64,000 nucleotides of DNA from Telluria sp042683405 (GCF_042683405.1 NZ_JBHUJS010000001.1:558001-622000), one strand, 5' to 3'. Shown: positions 40,272-48,320, counted from the stretch's first letter. A program made the numbers and translations. The notes: generated from the letters alone by a model not told the origin.

Positions 40272-41645
40272 ATGCAAAAATCACTGTTTCTGAAGTTCGG
40301 CATGATCGCCGCAGTCCTCGTGCTGATCGGGATTTCCCTCATCATGATCAACGCGGTCATCGAGGAGCGCAGCGAGTTCCATGCGATGGCGGTCAGGAGC
40401 ATCGCGGAGGATTCGGTTGGCCCGCAGGCGCTGGCCGGACCGGTGCTGGTCATCCCGTTCACCGAGGAGTTCCAGGAGAAGCGCGAAGTCGATACACCGG
40501 GCGGCAGGCAGGTCTCGATGGAAAAGCGTTCGGTGCAGCGCCGGCATATCGTGTTCCCGAATGAGCTGAAGGTTAAAGGTGCGGTCGATACCGACCGCCG
40601 CTACCGTGGCATCCACGAGGTGCTGGTCTACTCGGGCCAGTACGCTGTCTCCGGCGACATCGACGTGCCCTCGGCGGCGCAGCTGAAGGCGAAATATCCG
40701 AACTCGGTGCTTACGTTCGGCCAGCCATTCGTGGCTGTGCATGTGGGTGACGTACGCGGCCTGCGCAACTCGCCGGTGCTCACGCTCGACGGGCGCAAGG
40801 CCGAATTCCAGCAGGGCGCCAACCTGCGGACCTACAGCAGCGGCGTGCATGCGCCACTCCCGGATTTCGATCTCGTTACCGCGCGCCGCGCCAGGTTCGC
40901 CTTTAGCGTCAACCTCGACGGAATCGAGCGCCAGGAATTCGTACCGATTGCGAAAAACACCGAAGTGACCGTCAGCTCACCATGGCCGCATCCGCAGTTC
41001 ACGGGCCGCTTCCTGCCATCGCCGCGCGACCGGACCATCAGCGCGGACGGCTTTGCCGCCACGTGGCGCGTATCGTCGCTGGCGTCGAACGCACAACAGC
41101 AGTTCCTCAATGCCGAGTCGGCAAACCCGAACGACGTGGCGGCTGCCCGTGGGGCAGTGGACCGGTTCGCAGTGGGCTTCGTTGAGCCGGTCAACGTGTA
41201 TTCGCTCGCCGACCGCGCGACCAAGTATGGCCTGATGTTCGTGGCGCTGACGTTTGCCGCCTTCTTCGTCTTCGAAATGCTCCGGCAGCTCCAGATCCAC
41301 CCAGTGCAGTACGCGCTCGTGGGACTGGCGCTTGCATTATTCTTCCTGCTGCTGGTCAGCCTGTCCGAGAAGATTCCTTTCGCGAGCGCCTACCTCATCG
41401 CAAGCACAGGCTGCATCGCGCTCATCACTTTCTACTTGCGCTTCGTCATGGGGCACTGGCTGCGCGCGCTCGGCTTCGGCGCGGCGCTGTCCGTGCTGTA
41501 CGGCGCCCTGTACGGCCTCCTGGTCTCGGAGGACATGGCACTGATGCTTGGAAGCCTGCTGTTGTTTGCAGTACTTGCGGCGGTAATGGTCACCACCCGG
41601 AATATCAACTGGTACCGGGTCGGAGCCCCTGCAGCGGCACCGTGA
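40272..41645 (+). CDS. creD: Inner-membrane protein CreD
   Basis: 457 residues. An N-terminal helix (FGMIAAVLVLIGISLIMINAVI) is followed by the CreD-type periplasmic domain (ERSEFHAMAVRSIAEDSVGPQALAGPVLVIPF) and six helices at the C-terminus (from YGLMFVALTFAAFFVFEM). CreD is the main CreBC target and affects envelope integrity. Upstream, TTCAC at about 40203-40207 with a poor second half six bases later is only a weak match to the CreB 'cre tag' (TTCAC-N6-TTCAC). Confidence 0.93.
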   Translation: MQKSLFLKFGMIAAVLVLIGISLIMINAVIEERSEFHAMAVRSIAEDSVGPQALAGPVLVIPFTEEFQEKREVDTPGGRQVSMEKRSVQRRHIVFPNELKVKGAVDTDRRYRGIHEVLVYSGQYAVSGDIDVPSAAQLKAKYPNSVLTFGQPFVAVHVGDVRGLRNSPVLTLDGRKAEFQQGANLRTYSSGVHAPLPDFDLVTARRARFAFSVNLDGIERQEFVPIAKNTEVTVSSPWPHPQFTGRFLPSPRDRTISADGFAATWRVSSLASNAQQQFLNAESANPNDVAAARGAVDRFAVGFVEPVNVYSLADRATKYGLMFVALTFAAFFVFEMLRQLQIHPVQYALVGLALALFFLLLVSLSEKIPFASAYLIASTGCIALITFYLRFVMGHWLRALGFGAALSVLYGALYGLLVSEDMALMLGSLLLFAVLAAVMVTTRNINWYRVGAPAAAP

Positions 41646-41754
41646 ACAGGCGAGGGCGGACGGCCGCAGGGTCGTCCTCCTCATTTCCTGCAGTGATATC
41701 GCTCATTCCAGCTGCCGCCTTCTCAGGGGCCATGCCAGGTGTTACGCTGCTGCC

Positions 41755-42495
41755 ATGACACATGCACAACCGCCTTACACCGATCCCGCCCGTCTTGCAG
41801 AAGCATTAAAGACGGACGGTTACGTGGTTCTCCAGCCCGCCGACGTGCGCGCGCTCGCCAGCGTCAGCGATGCGGAACTCGCGCGGCTGGCGCAGACCTG
41901 GGACCAGCTGGAACCGGATAACTACCTCAAGGACGGAGGACGCTATCGCCGCCGTCGCCACGCCTGCTTCATCCAGAACGGCGAACAGCTCGAACAGGCC
42001 CCGCATCGGCCGCACTGGCAGCCGGTCGAATACAACGCGCTGCACGGCGGCATGCACCGCTTGTTCGCCCCGGTCGCGGGGGAGACGGTGGCGCAAGCGG
42101 CGTGGCAGCACCTGATCGTTTCGCTGGGACGCATTTGCTCGCAAGTGGCCGGGGTGCCGCACTGGTACGTCGAGGCGCACCAGTTCCGCATCGATACCGC
42201 GGGCGGCATCGGCAGGCCGACACCGGAAGGCGCGCACCGTGACGGCGTGGACTTCGTGGCTGTGCTGCTGGTCAGCCGCACCGGCATCAAGGGCGGCGAG
42301 ACGCGCGTGTTCGAGGCCGACGGACCCAACGGCAAACGCTTCACGATGGACGAACCGTGGACCCTGCTGTTGCTCGACGACGCACGCGTGATCCACGAAT
42401 CGACTCCGATCCAGCCGCTGGGCGAAGCCGGCCACCGCGACACGCTCGTGCTGACCTGGCGCGCTGGCGGCTTCCAGGGCGACGGCGAACCTTGA
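41755..42495 (+). CDS. 2OG-Fe(II) dioxygenase family protein (BsmA-like)
   Basis: 246 residues. The Fe-binding H-x-D is in EGAHRDGVDFVAVLLV and the distal His in LDDARVIHESTPIQP, followed by a basic residue in GHRDTLVLTWR for 2-oxoglutarate. The start DPARLAEALKTDGYVVLQPADV resembles the BsmA/PF10014-type '2OG-Fe dioxygenase' proteins linked to biofilm and amino-acid hydroxylation. Substrate unknown. It stands alone, with 109 bp upstream and no clear operon partner. Confidence 0.85.
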   Translation: MTHAQPPYTDPARLAEALKTDGYVVLQPADVRALASVSDAELARLAQTWDQLEPDNYLKDGGRYRRRRHACFIQNGEQLEQAPHRPHWQPVEYNALHGGMHRLFAPVAGETVAQAAWQHLIVSLGRICSQVAGVPHWYVEAHQFRIDTAGGIGRPTPEGAHRDGVDFVAVLLVSRTGIKGGETRVFEADGPNGKRFTMDEPWTLLLLDDARVIHESTPIQPLGEAGHRDTLVLTWRAGGFQGDGEP

Positions 42496-42594
42496 TGTGC
42501 CGCAAGAACGGCTCGCGCTGCGGGACAAGATAGTCATTTCCCCCAATCGATCGCCCGCTGCTCATGCACTTTGTCGCGCGCTGAACAAGGCTTG

Positions 42595-42621
42595 GGACAA
42601 TTTTTGGACAGTTTTCGGACG
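42595..42621. promoter_or_regulatory. Three direct GGAC repeats at 11-bp spacing
   Basis: GGACA at 42595, GGACA at 42606 and GGACG at 42617, each separated by T-rich 6-bp linkers, about 50-70 bp upstream of the broken lipoprotein gene. Helically phased half-sites like these suggest a regulator binding on one face of the DNA. Confidence 0.35.
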
Positions 42622-42667
42622 CGCATCCGTGTAAAGTCGGTGGCTTTCAGACTACCGAGAGTTACAG

Positions 42668-43125
42668 ATGGCCAGTCGGATGGGAATGACACGTTTCCGT
42701 ACTGGGGCTGCAGCGCTGTTGATGGCTGCGGTCGCAGCATGCGGCGCCTCCGGGAGCAGCACGCATCAATCGCCACCTAAGGAGCTGGCGCTGTACGAGG
42801 TGGCAATCGCCGGCACCGTCACCGGCGACGTCACGCTCACATCCGGGGAGCAGACGATCACCTTGAACGATAATGGGATGAGCGGCGACCGCACTGCCCG
42901 GGACGGCATCTGGTCTGCGCGGGACGAGGCGGCCCGCATGGCGCGGACTTTGCCAGAGCTTACGCACCCTTCTTCGACGGACACTGCGAGGTCAACCGCC
43001 GCCACGCTACCGATGACGTGCTCGCAGAAGTGTTCGGTAGCGATGTCCCCCTGGTGCCGATGCTCCAGGTGAAGATGGTCGAAACCGCCCGGTCCCCGTC
43101 GAAAACGACCGCGATGGTGCGGTAG
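42668..43125 (+). pseudogene. Lipoprotein gene with an internal frameshift
   Basis: The first frame gives a lipoprotein signal (ALLMAAVAAC, lipobox AVAAC) and a plausible beta-rich domain (DVTLTSGEQTITLNDNGMSGDRTARDGIWSA). After about 42940 this frame turns into unlikely sequence (SSTDTARSTAATLPMTC, stop 43072). The +1-shifted frame from about 42943 reads ADFARAYAPFFDGHCEVNRRH and continues to a TAG at 43123-43125. A one-base indel in GGCGCGG at about 42941-42946 joins the two. The product is unrecognised. Either a recent pseudogene or a sequencing error. Confidence 0.6.
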
Positions 43126-43174
43126 CAGGGCAGGGTATATGCATTACGGATGCGTTGACCCGGCAGTCCTGACG

Positions 43175-44659
43175 ATGCAAACTGTGCATCCTTTTACACT
43201 GCACAGAAAGCTGATCGTGACCAGACTGACTGCCGTACTGCTCTTCGCCGCCGCTCCAGCCATCGCCTTCGCCAACCCGTCGGCAAGCGCGGACCTCCAG
43301 TCGATCAAGCCTGACGCCTTGCGCGCGCACGTCTCGTTCCTCGCTTCCGACGCGCTGGAAGGCCGCGCCACGCCATCGCGCGGCCACGACGTCGCCGCCG
43401 AATACATCGCAGCCCAGTTCCGCCGCGCCGGCCTGACCCCGGCGGGTGACGACGGCTACTTCCAGACCGCAAACTGGAACTACGCGCAGCGCAATGCGGC
43501 CGATTTCAGGATGGCGATCGAGGCTGGCGGCAAGACCGTCACGGTCCCGCACACGCACGTCAGCTATACCTACAAATCCGCGCACCAGCTGCCGGCCACG
43601 CCAGTCGTGCGCATGGATGCAGCTGCCGCCCTGGCCAACCCGAAGAACGCCGACGGCAAGGTCCTGTTCCTCGAGGCCGCGCCGAACACCTCGCCGTACA
43701 GCACCCTGCAAAAGATGATGGCCGCAGGCGCCAAGCCGGCAGCGGTGGTCCTGGTCGACAGCAAGCGCGCTACCGGCAACGGCGGCGCCGACGGCTGGCT
43801 GGTCGATCCGGCCGCCAAGCCCGCCGCACCGCGTCCACCGGTGATCTCCGTCCATGGAGCGGAGGCGAAAGCCGCCATCGAATCCGCCGGCGCGCGCGTC
43901 AGCTTTGCGATCCCGGCTGGCGCCGAGAAGCCGGTCAAGCTGCGCAACGTGATCGGCGTGCTGCCGGGCTCCGATCCTGCCCTCAAGGACACCTACGTCA
44001 TCCTGAGCGCCCACTACGACCACGTCGGCACCACCAACGGCGAAGTGTTCAACGGCGCCAACGATAATGCCAGCGGCGTCGCATCCATGATCGAAGTCGC
44101 CAGCGCCCTGATGCAATCGAAGCAGCGTCCGAAGCGCAGCGTCGTCTTCCTCGCACTGTGGGGCGAAGAGCTGGGCATGGTCGGCTCCAACTACTATGGC
44201 CGCAACCCGGTGTTCCCGCTGGCGAAAACGGTCGCCAACCTGAACCTCGAGCAGATGGGCCGCACCGACGATATGGAAGGCCCGCAGATCGATCGCGCCG
44301 CCATGACCGGCTTCGACTTCACCGACATGGGCGCAATCATGCAACAGACCGGCGAATCGATGGGCATCAAAGTCTTCAAGCACGAGAAGTTCAGCGACGA
44401 GTTCTTCGGCCGCAGCGACAACCAGGCGCTGGCGGACCAAGGCATCCCGTCGCACACCATGTCGGTCGCTTACGCCTTCGCGGACTACCACGGCAAGGAC
44501 GACACCTGGGACAAGATCGACTACGACAACATGACCCGCGTGACGCGCATGGTCGCAGCCGGCATCGCCACGCTCGCAAACAGCACCACCGCGCCAAAGT
44601 GGAACGAAGCCAACAAGAAAACCGCACCGTACGTTCAGGCTGCCCGTAACCTGAAATGA
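43175..44659 (+). CDS. M28 family zinc aminopeptidase
   Basis: 494 residues from this ATG. Signal peptide LTAVLLFAAAPAIAFA-NP. A protease-associated-like domain lies in the middle. The catalytic M28 motifs are SAHYDHVG (zinc His), NGANDNASGVASMIEVA (bridging Asp), LWGEELGMVGS (general-base Glu-Glu), NLEQMGR and the late His in IPSHTMSVAY. Probably releases N-terminal amino acids from peptides in the periplasm. Start uncertain: ATG at 43139 and GTG at 43217 are in frame and none has a strong Shine-Dalgarno; the signal peptide fits 43175 or 43217. Confidence 0.9.
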   Translation: MQTVHPFTLHRKLIVTRLTAVLLFAAAPAIAFANPSASADLQSIKPDALRAHVSFLASDALEGRATPSRGHDVAAEYIAAQFRRAGLTPAGDDGYFQTANWNYAQRNAADFRMAIEAGGKTVTVPHTHVSYTYKSAHQLPATPVVRMDAAAALANPKNADGKVLFLEAAPNTSPYSTLQKMMAAGAKPAAVVLVDSKRATGNGGADGWLVDPAAKPAAPRPPVISVHGAEAKAAIESAGARVSFAIPAGAEKPVKLRNVIGVLPGSDPALKDTYVILSAHYDHVGTTNGEVFNGANDNASGVASMIEVASALMQSKQRPKRSVVFLALWGEELGMVGSNYYGRNPVFPLAKTVANLNLEQMGRTDDMEGPQIDRAAMTGFDFTDMGAIMQQTGESMGIKVFKHEKFSDEFFGRSDNQALADQGIPSHTMSVAYAFADYHGKDDTWDKIDYDNMTRVTRMVAAGIATLANSTTAPKWNEANKKTAPYVQAARNLK

Positions 44660-44738
44660 TCCGGCGCGGCGTCCCGGCCGCGTCACTCATCCTTCCTCTC
44701 CCGCAGCGCCTGCGAGGGGAGGGAGGTGCTCCCTGTGA

Positions 44739-44884
44739 GCAAATGCCTCGTTTAACCCGGCATTTGCTCGTTTAACCTCGTGCCACTTCCCGGCAAATGA
44801 CGATCTCCCGAATGAAAAGCGGGAGCAGACGATTGTGACGAGCGTGGAAAAATGAGGACAAACGAGCAGAAACGAGGCATTTGC
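44739..44884. repeat. 146-bp nested inverted repeat (MITE-like or structured RNA)
   Basis: Perfect 15-bp outer arms, GCAAATGCCTCGTTT (44739-44753) and AAACGAGGCATTTGC (44870-44884). Inside them TGCTCGTTT pairs with AAACGAGCA, CCTC with GAGG, and near the tip CTCCCG with CGGGAG. The left arm also folds alone (GCAAATGCC with GGCATTTGC, 44739-44767). There is no open frame. It lies in the 290-bp gap between convergent genes (M28 peptidase and a small hypothetical). Confidence 0.8.
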
Positions 44885-44949
44885 CGCAGAGTGCACTCCC
44901 CATGCTGGGCCGCCCCCATGCTTCCTTGAAGAGCAGGTCTGCCGTGCCG

Positions 44950-45357
44950 CTATTCCGGGAACGACTCCAGGCGGTCGCGCACCGTCGGCCATGATGCGCG
45001 CAGGTGGGCCAGCTGCGGATCGTCGCTGTCTTCGTCCAGCAGCGCGGCGATGGTATCCACATGTGCCCGGGTCTGGGTCTTGATCGAGATGTCGATCAGG
45101 TAGGAGGCGACGTCGGCATCGGTCAGGCCGCGCGCCACCGGCTCGGCGCCGGGCGTCGCGATTTTGTTGAAGATCTCGTCGCGCAGGCCTTCCACGATCA
45201 CGCGGCCTATCTTGACGTAGCATTCATCCACGGTGGCGCACACCAGCTCGGGGTACAGGTACTCGCCCAGCAGGTGCCCGCCCTCGGCATCGTTATCGAT
45301 GCGCCAGATGGTCAGCGCATCATCTTCCAGCTTCAACGACAGTTGCACCTCAGTCAT
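44950..45357 (-). CDS. Hypothetical protein, small acidic
   Basis: 135 residues, MTEVQLSLKLEDDALTIWRIDNDAEGGHLLGEYLYPELVCATVDECYVKIGRVIVEGLRDEIFNKI. Acidic, no signal or membrane helix, no family recognised. The start at 45357 was preferred over 45381 because the extra residues look non-coding. It is divergent from the DUF2784 gene. Confidence 0.65.
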   Translation of the reverse strand: MTEVQLSLKLEDDALTIWRIDNDAEGGHLLGEYLYPELVCATVDECYVKIGRVIVEGLRDEIFNKIATPGAEPVARGLTDADVASYLIDISIKTQTRAHVDTIAALLDEDSDDPQLAHLRASWPTVRDRLESFPE

Positions 45358-45414
45358 GGCAGCCTCCGCTTGAAGTACCAATTGTATGACTGTCGCCGGC
45401 GCCGCGGTTCACAA

Positions 45415-45443
45415 TTGCGCAGCCGTGGAGCGGGGCCTACACT
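45415..45443 (+). promoter_or_regulatory. Sigma-70-like promoter of the DUF2784 gene
   Basis: TTGCGC (45415-45420), 17-bp spacer, TACACT (45438-45443); expected start about 45450, 20 nt before the ATG. Confidence 0.55.
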
Positions 45444-45469
45444 GATTCGGCAATGCCACGATCACGCCC

Positions 45470-45868
45470 ATGAGCGACCCTTCCACCTACCGCCTGCTTG
45501 CCGATGCAGTCCTCGTGCTGCACGTCGGAGTGGTGCTGTTCATCGTGGGCGGGCTGGCCCTGATACTCGCGGGCGGCTACCTTCACTGGGCGTGGGTCCG
45601 CAACCGGCACTTTCGCCTGCTGCACCTGGCCGCCATCGCCTATGTCGTGTTCACGACCTGGTTCGGCGTCGACTGCGCCCTGACGACGCTGGAGCAGGAC
45701 TTCCGCTTGCGGGCCGGCCAGCAGGTGACAGGCGAGGACTTCATTGCCCACTGGCTGGGCCGCTTCCTGTTCTACCAGGCGCCGCCGTGGGTGTTCGTGG
45801 CGGTCTACACGGCGTTCGGCCTGCTGGTGCTGTGGAGCTGGTTCGCGGTACGGCCCCGGCGACGCTGA
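45470..45868 (+). CDS. DUF2784 family small membrane protein
   Basis: 132 residues with three or four hydrophobic segments. The N-terminus YRLLADAVLVLHVGVVLFIVGGLALIL and the later TTWFGVDCALTTLEQDFR...FIAHWLGRFLFYQAP fit the DUF2784 pattern with its conserved His, Cys and HW residues. Inner-membrane protein of unknown role. Monocistronic, 44 bp upstream of tRNA-Val. Confidence 0.8.
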   Translation: MSDPSTYRLLADAVLVLHVGVVLFIVGGLALILAGGYLHWAWVRNRHFRLLHLAAIAYVVFTTWFGVDCALTTLEQDFRLRAGQQVTGEDFIAHWLGRFLFYQAPPWVFVAVYTAFGLLVLWSWFAVRPRRR

Positions 45869-45873
45869 ATTCC

Positions 45874-45902
45874 TTGCTGTCCGGGCAAGGGGTGGCTATA
45901 AT
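45874..45902 (+). promoter_or_regulatory. Promoter of tRNA-Val
   Basis: TTGCTG (45874-45879), 17-bp spacer, perfect TATAAT (45897-45902); transcription would start just before the tRNA at 45913. Confidence 0.75.
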
Positions 45903-45912
45903 GCCGCTCCCC

Positions 45913-45989
45913 GGGCGGTTAGTTCAGCTGGTTAGAATACCTGGTCGACATCCAGGGGGTCGCAGATTCGAATTCTGCACCGCCCACCA
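45913..45989 (+). tRNA. tRNA-Val (anticodon GAC)
   Basis: 77 nt including an encoded CCA. The acceptor stem GGGCGGT/ACCGCCC is perfect, discriminator A73, D-arm with GGTTAG, anticodon stem CCTGG/CCAGG, T-arm GCAGA-TTCGAAT-TCTGC. The anticodon GAC is at 45947-45949. Two oddities: position 33 is C (45946) instead of the near-universal U, and the D-arm to variable-loop part (GAATACCTG...CAGGGGGTCGC) resembles tRNA-Asp more than enterobacterial tRNA-Val. Confidence 0.92.
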
Positions 45990-46017
45990 GTTTCCCCGCC
46001 GGCCTTGCGCCGGCTAT

Positions 46018-46275
46018 CTATTCGTAGTGAAAGCGCAGCTGCAGTATGGTGAGCGTGTCATTCTCTACGCGATACACCATCCGATGCTCCCGATCGAGGC
46101 GACGCGACCAGCAACCGGCCAGCGCATGCCTGAGCGCCTCGGGCTTGCCAGGGCCGGCGAATGGTTCCCGCATCGTCTCCTTCACCAGTGCATTGATGCG
46201 CTCAAGCATCTTGCGGTCGTGTTGCTGCCAATACAGGCAATCCTGCCAGGCGCTGCTCACGAAACAGAGTCTCAC
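46018..46275 (-). CDS. yoeB: YoeB/Txe-family toxin (ribosome-dependent mRNA endonuclease)
   Basis: 85 residues, exactly YoeB-like length. It ends RFHYE, keeping the catalytic His83 and Tyr84 of E. coli YoeB, and has PEALRH and HRMVYRV around the other active residues (Glu46, Arg65), so it should be active. YoeB cuts mRNA in the ribosomal A site. It overlaps the antitoxin stop by 4 bp. The pair sits between tRNA-Val and rplC. Confidence 0.95.
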   Translation of the reverse strand: MRLCFVSSAWQDCLYWQQHDRKMLERINALVKETMREPFAGPGKPEALRHALAGCWSRRLDREHRMVYRVENDTLTILQLRFHYE

Positions 46276-46523
46276 GGCAGCAGTTCGCGCTCGGCAGCCT
46301 TGCCTTCTTTCGCTTCCTCGAGTGCGGCATACAGCCGTTTCGCGTTGGCAGCACTGCCCAGCAGGTAGGCGGTTTCTTCGAGCGCCTTGTAGTCCTCCAG
46401 GGACAGCATGACCACCGACTGCTGGCCATTCCGGGTGATAATGACGGGCTCATGGTCGTCGCATACGCGGTCCATCAGGCTCGCCAGGTTGGCGCGGGCC
46501 GTGGAATAGGTGGTTGCATCCAT
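46272..46523 (-). CDS. yefM: YefM/Phd-family antitoxin
   Basis: 83 residues. MDATTYSTARANLASLMDRVCDDHEPVIITRNGQQSVVMLSLEDYKALEETAYLL is the full YefM DNA-binding fold; the acidic C-terminus wraps the toxin. The start at 46523 has GAGGAAG just upstream. It should repress its own operon through the TGTACA operator at 46539-46556. Confidence 0.95.
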   Translation of the reverse strand: MDATTYSTARANLASLMDRVCDDHEPVIITRNGQQSVVMLSLEDYKALEETAYLLGSAANAKRLYAALEEAKEGKAAERELLP

Positions 46524-46538
46524 AACTTCCTCCTCGCT

Positions 46539-46556
46539 TGTACAGTTAATTGTACA
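46539..46556. promoter_or_regulatory. YefM operator (paired TGTACA)
   Basis: TGTACA-gttaat-TGTACA, two palindromic hexamers 12 bp apart, 16 bp upstream of the yefM start. TGTACA is the established core of YefM-YoeB operators. Confidence 0.75.
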
Positions 46557-46598
46557 GCCGCATTCGCACAACAAGGCGACATACCTCCAACTATCTTG

Positions 46599-46627
46599 TT
46601 GCGTCAAGCCCCTTTTCGCGATACACT
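46599..46627 (+). promoter_or_regulatory. Promoter for rplC and the downstream ribosomal operon
   Basis: TTGCGT (46599-46604), 17-bp spacer, TACACT (46622-46627); expected start about 46634, giving a leader of about 92 nt. It is needed because rpsJ is terminated far upstream. Confidence 0.65.
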
Positions 46628-46725
46628 AGCCGGCTTCGGTATGGATTCGTCTTTTTCCTGGATCCATGCGTTATTTTGTAGTTAAACATCAGCCCCGCCC
46701 AATCGTAGGTGGGAATGGAGAAAAA

Positions 46726-47382
46726 ATGAGCCTAGGCCTTCTCGGTCGCAAGGTTGGCATGATGCGCATCTTCACGGATGACGGGGATTCGATCCCAGTC
46801 ACCGTGCTGGACGTGTCGAACAACCGTGTTGCGCAAATCAAAACTCCTGACACGGATGGTTATTCCGCTGTTCAGGTTGCATTCGGCCAGCGTCGCGCTT
46901 CCCGCGTGAACAAAGCTGCTGCAGGTCACTTCGCTAAAGCAGGCGTCGAAGCCGGTACCCTCCTCCGTGAGTTCCGCGTCGACGAAGCTAAAGCTGCTGA
47001 ATTCAAGGCAGGTGACACCATCGCTGTTTCCCTGTTCGAAGTTGGCCAGAAAATCGACGTGCAAGGCACCTCGATCGGTAAAGGCTACGCCGGTACCATC
47101 AAGCGTCACAACTTCGCATCTGGCCGTCAAACCCACGGTAACTCGCGTTCGCACAACGTGCCGGGTTCGATCGGTATGGCGCAGGATCCAGGTCGCGTTT
47201 TCCCAGGCAAGCGCATGACCGGCCACATGGGTGACGTCACCGTGACCACCCAGAACCTCGAAATCGCCCGTATCGATGCCGACCGTCAGCTGCTGATGGT
47301 TAAAGGTGCCGTACCAGGCGCGAAAAATGGCCAGGTTGTTGTTTCGCCTGCTGTCAAAGTTAAAGCACAGAAGGGAGCTTAA
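46726..47382 (+). CDS. rplC: 50S ribosomal protein L3
   Basis: 218 residues (E. coli 209). MSLGLLGRKVGMMRIFTDDG is the L3 start; GYAGTIKRHNF and HGNSRSHNVPGSIGMAQDPGRVFPGKRMTGHMG form the loop reaching the peptidyl-transferase centre. GGAG precedes the ATG. First gene of the block; rpsJ is not adjacent. Confidence 0.98.
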   Translation: MSLGLLGRKVGMMRIFTDDGDSIPVTVLDVSNNRVAQIKTPDTDGYSAVQVAFGQRRASRVNKAAAGHFAKAGVEAGTLLREFRVDEAKAAEFKAGDTIAVSLFEVGQKIDVQGTSIGKGYAGTIKRHNFASGRQTHGNSRSHNVPGSIGMAQDPGRVFPGKRMTGHMGDVTVTTQNLEIARIDADRQLLMVKGAVPGAKNGQVVVSPAVKVKAQKGA

Positions 47383-47385
47383 ACG

Positions 47386-48006
47386 ATGGAACTCAAGCTT
47401 CTGAATGAGCAAGGTCAAGCTGGCGCGAACGTCGCCGCAGCCGATACCGTTTTCGGCCGCGATTACAACGAAGCCCTGATCCACCAGATCGTCGTCGCCT
47501 ATGCTGCCAACGCCCGCTCGGGTAACCGCAAGCAGAAGGACCGCGAAGAAGTCAGCCACACCACCAAGAAGCCATGGCGCCAAAAAGGCACCGGCCGCGC
47601 TCGTGCTGGTATGTCGTCGTCGCCACTGTGGCGCGGCGGTGGCCGTATCTTCCCGAACTCGCCTGACGAGAACTTCACCCACAAGGTGAACAAGAAGATG
47701 TATCGCGCAGGTATCTGCTCGATCCTGTCGCAGCTGGCCCGCGAAGGCCGCCTGAACGTGATCGAAAACCTGTCGATCGAAGCGCCAAAAACCAAGCTGC
47801 TGTCGCAAAAGCTGCAGGGCATGGGCCTGGATTCGGTCCTGGTGATCACTGACACCCTGGACGAGAACCTGCTGCTGGCATCGCGCAACCTGCCGAACGT
47901 GCTCGTGGTCGAGCCGCGTCACGCAGATCCGATGTCGCTGGTGTTCTACAAGAAGATCCTGGTCACCAAGCCGGCACTGGCTAAGATTGAGGAGATGTTC
48001 GCATGA
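47386..48006 (+). CDS. rplD: 50S ribosomal protein L4
   Basis: 206 residues (E. coli 201). The exit-tunnel loop (KPWRQKGTGRARAGMSSSPLWRGGGRIF) is intact, so no macrolide-resistance change is seen. L4 represses the S10 operon in E. coli; whether that works here without rpsJ and its leader is open. Starts 3 bp after rplC and overlaps rplW. Confidence 0.99.
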   Translation: MELKLLNEQGQAGANVAAADTVFGRDYNEALIHQIVVAYAANARSGNRKQKDREEVSHTTKKPWRQKGTGRARAGMSSSPLWRGGGRIFPNSPDENFTHKVNKKMYRAGICSILSQLAREGRLNVIENLSIEAPKTKLLSQKLQGMGLDSVLVITDTLDENLLLASRNLPNVLVVEPRHADPMSLVFYKKILVTKPALAKIEEMFA

Positions 48007-48320
48007 ACGCCGTCGTAAAACATAGCGAAGAGCGCCTGATGAAGGTGCTGCTGGCGCCGGTCATTTCCGAAAAGGCCACCATGGTCGCGGAAAAGAACGA
48101 GCAGATCGTGTTCAAGGTCCTGCCTGACGCGACCAAGCCGGAAATCAAGGCCGCCGTTGAACTGCTGTTCAAGGTCGAAGTGGAATCGGTACAAACCGTG
48201 AACCGCGAAGGTAAGCAGAAGCGCGCTGGCCGTTTCACCGGCCGCCGCAACCATACCAAGCGTGCTTTCGTGTGCCTGAAGCCAGGCCAGGAAATCAACT
48301 TCACCGAGGAGGCTAAATAA
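48003..48320 (+). CDS. rplW: 50S ribosomal protein L23
   Basis: 105 residues (E. coli 100), LAPVISEKATMVAEKNEQIVFKVLPDATKPEIKAAVE. It lies at the exit tunnel and docks trigger factor and SRP. ATGA overlap with rplD and TAATG overlap with rplB. Confidence 0.98.
   Translation: MNAVVKHSEERLMKVLLAPVISEKATMVAEKNEQIVFKVLPDATKPEIKAAVELLFKVEVESVQTVNREGKQKRAGRFTGRRNHTKRAFVCLKPGQEINFTEEAK

Noticed and set aside
45913..46725. tRNA-Val as an integration site (att) for an island
   Set aside because: I looked for a direct copy of the tRNA 3' end in the flanking DNA and found none in the window, and no integrase gene is present.
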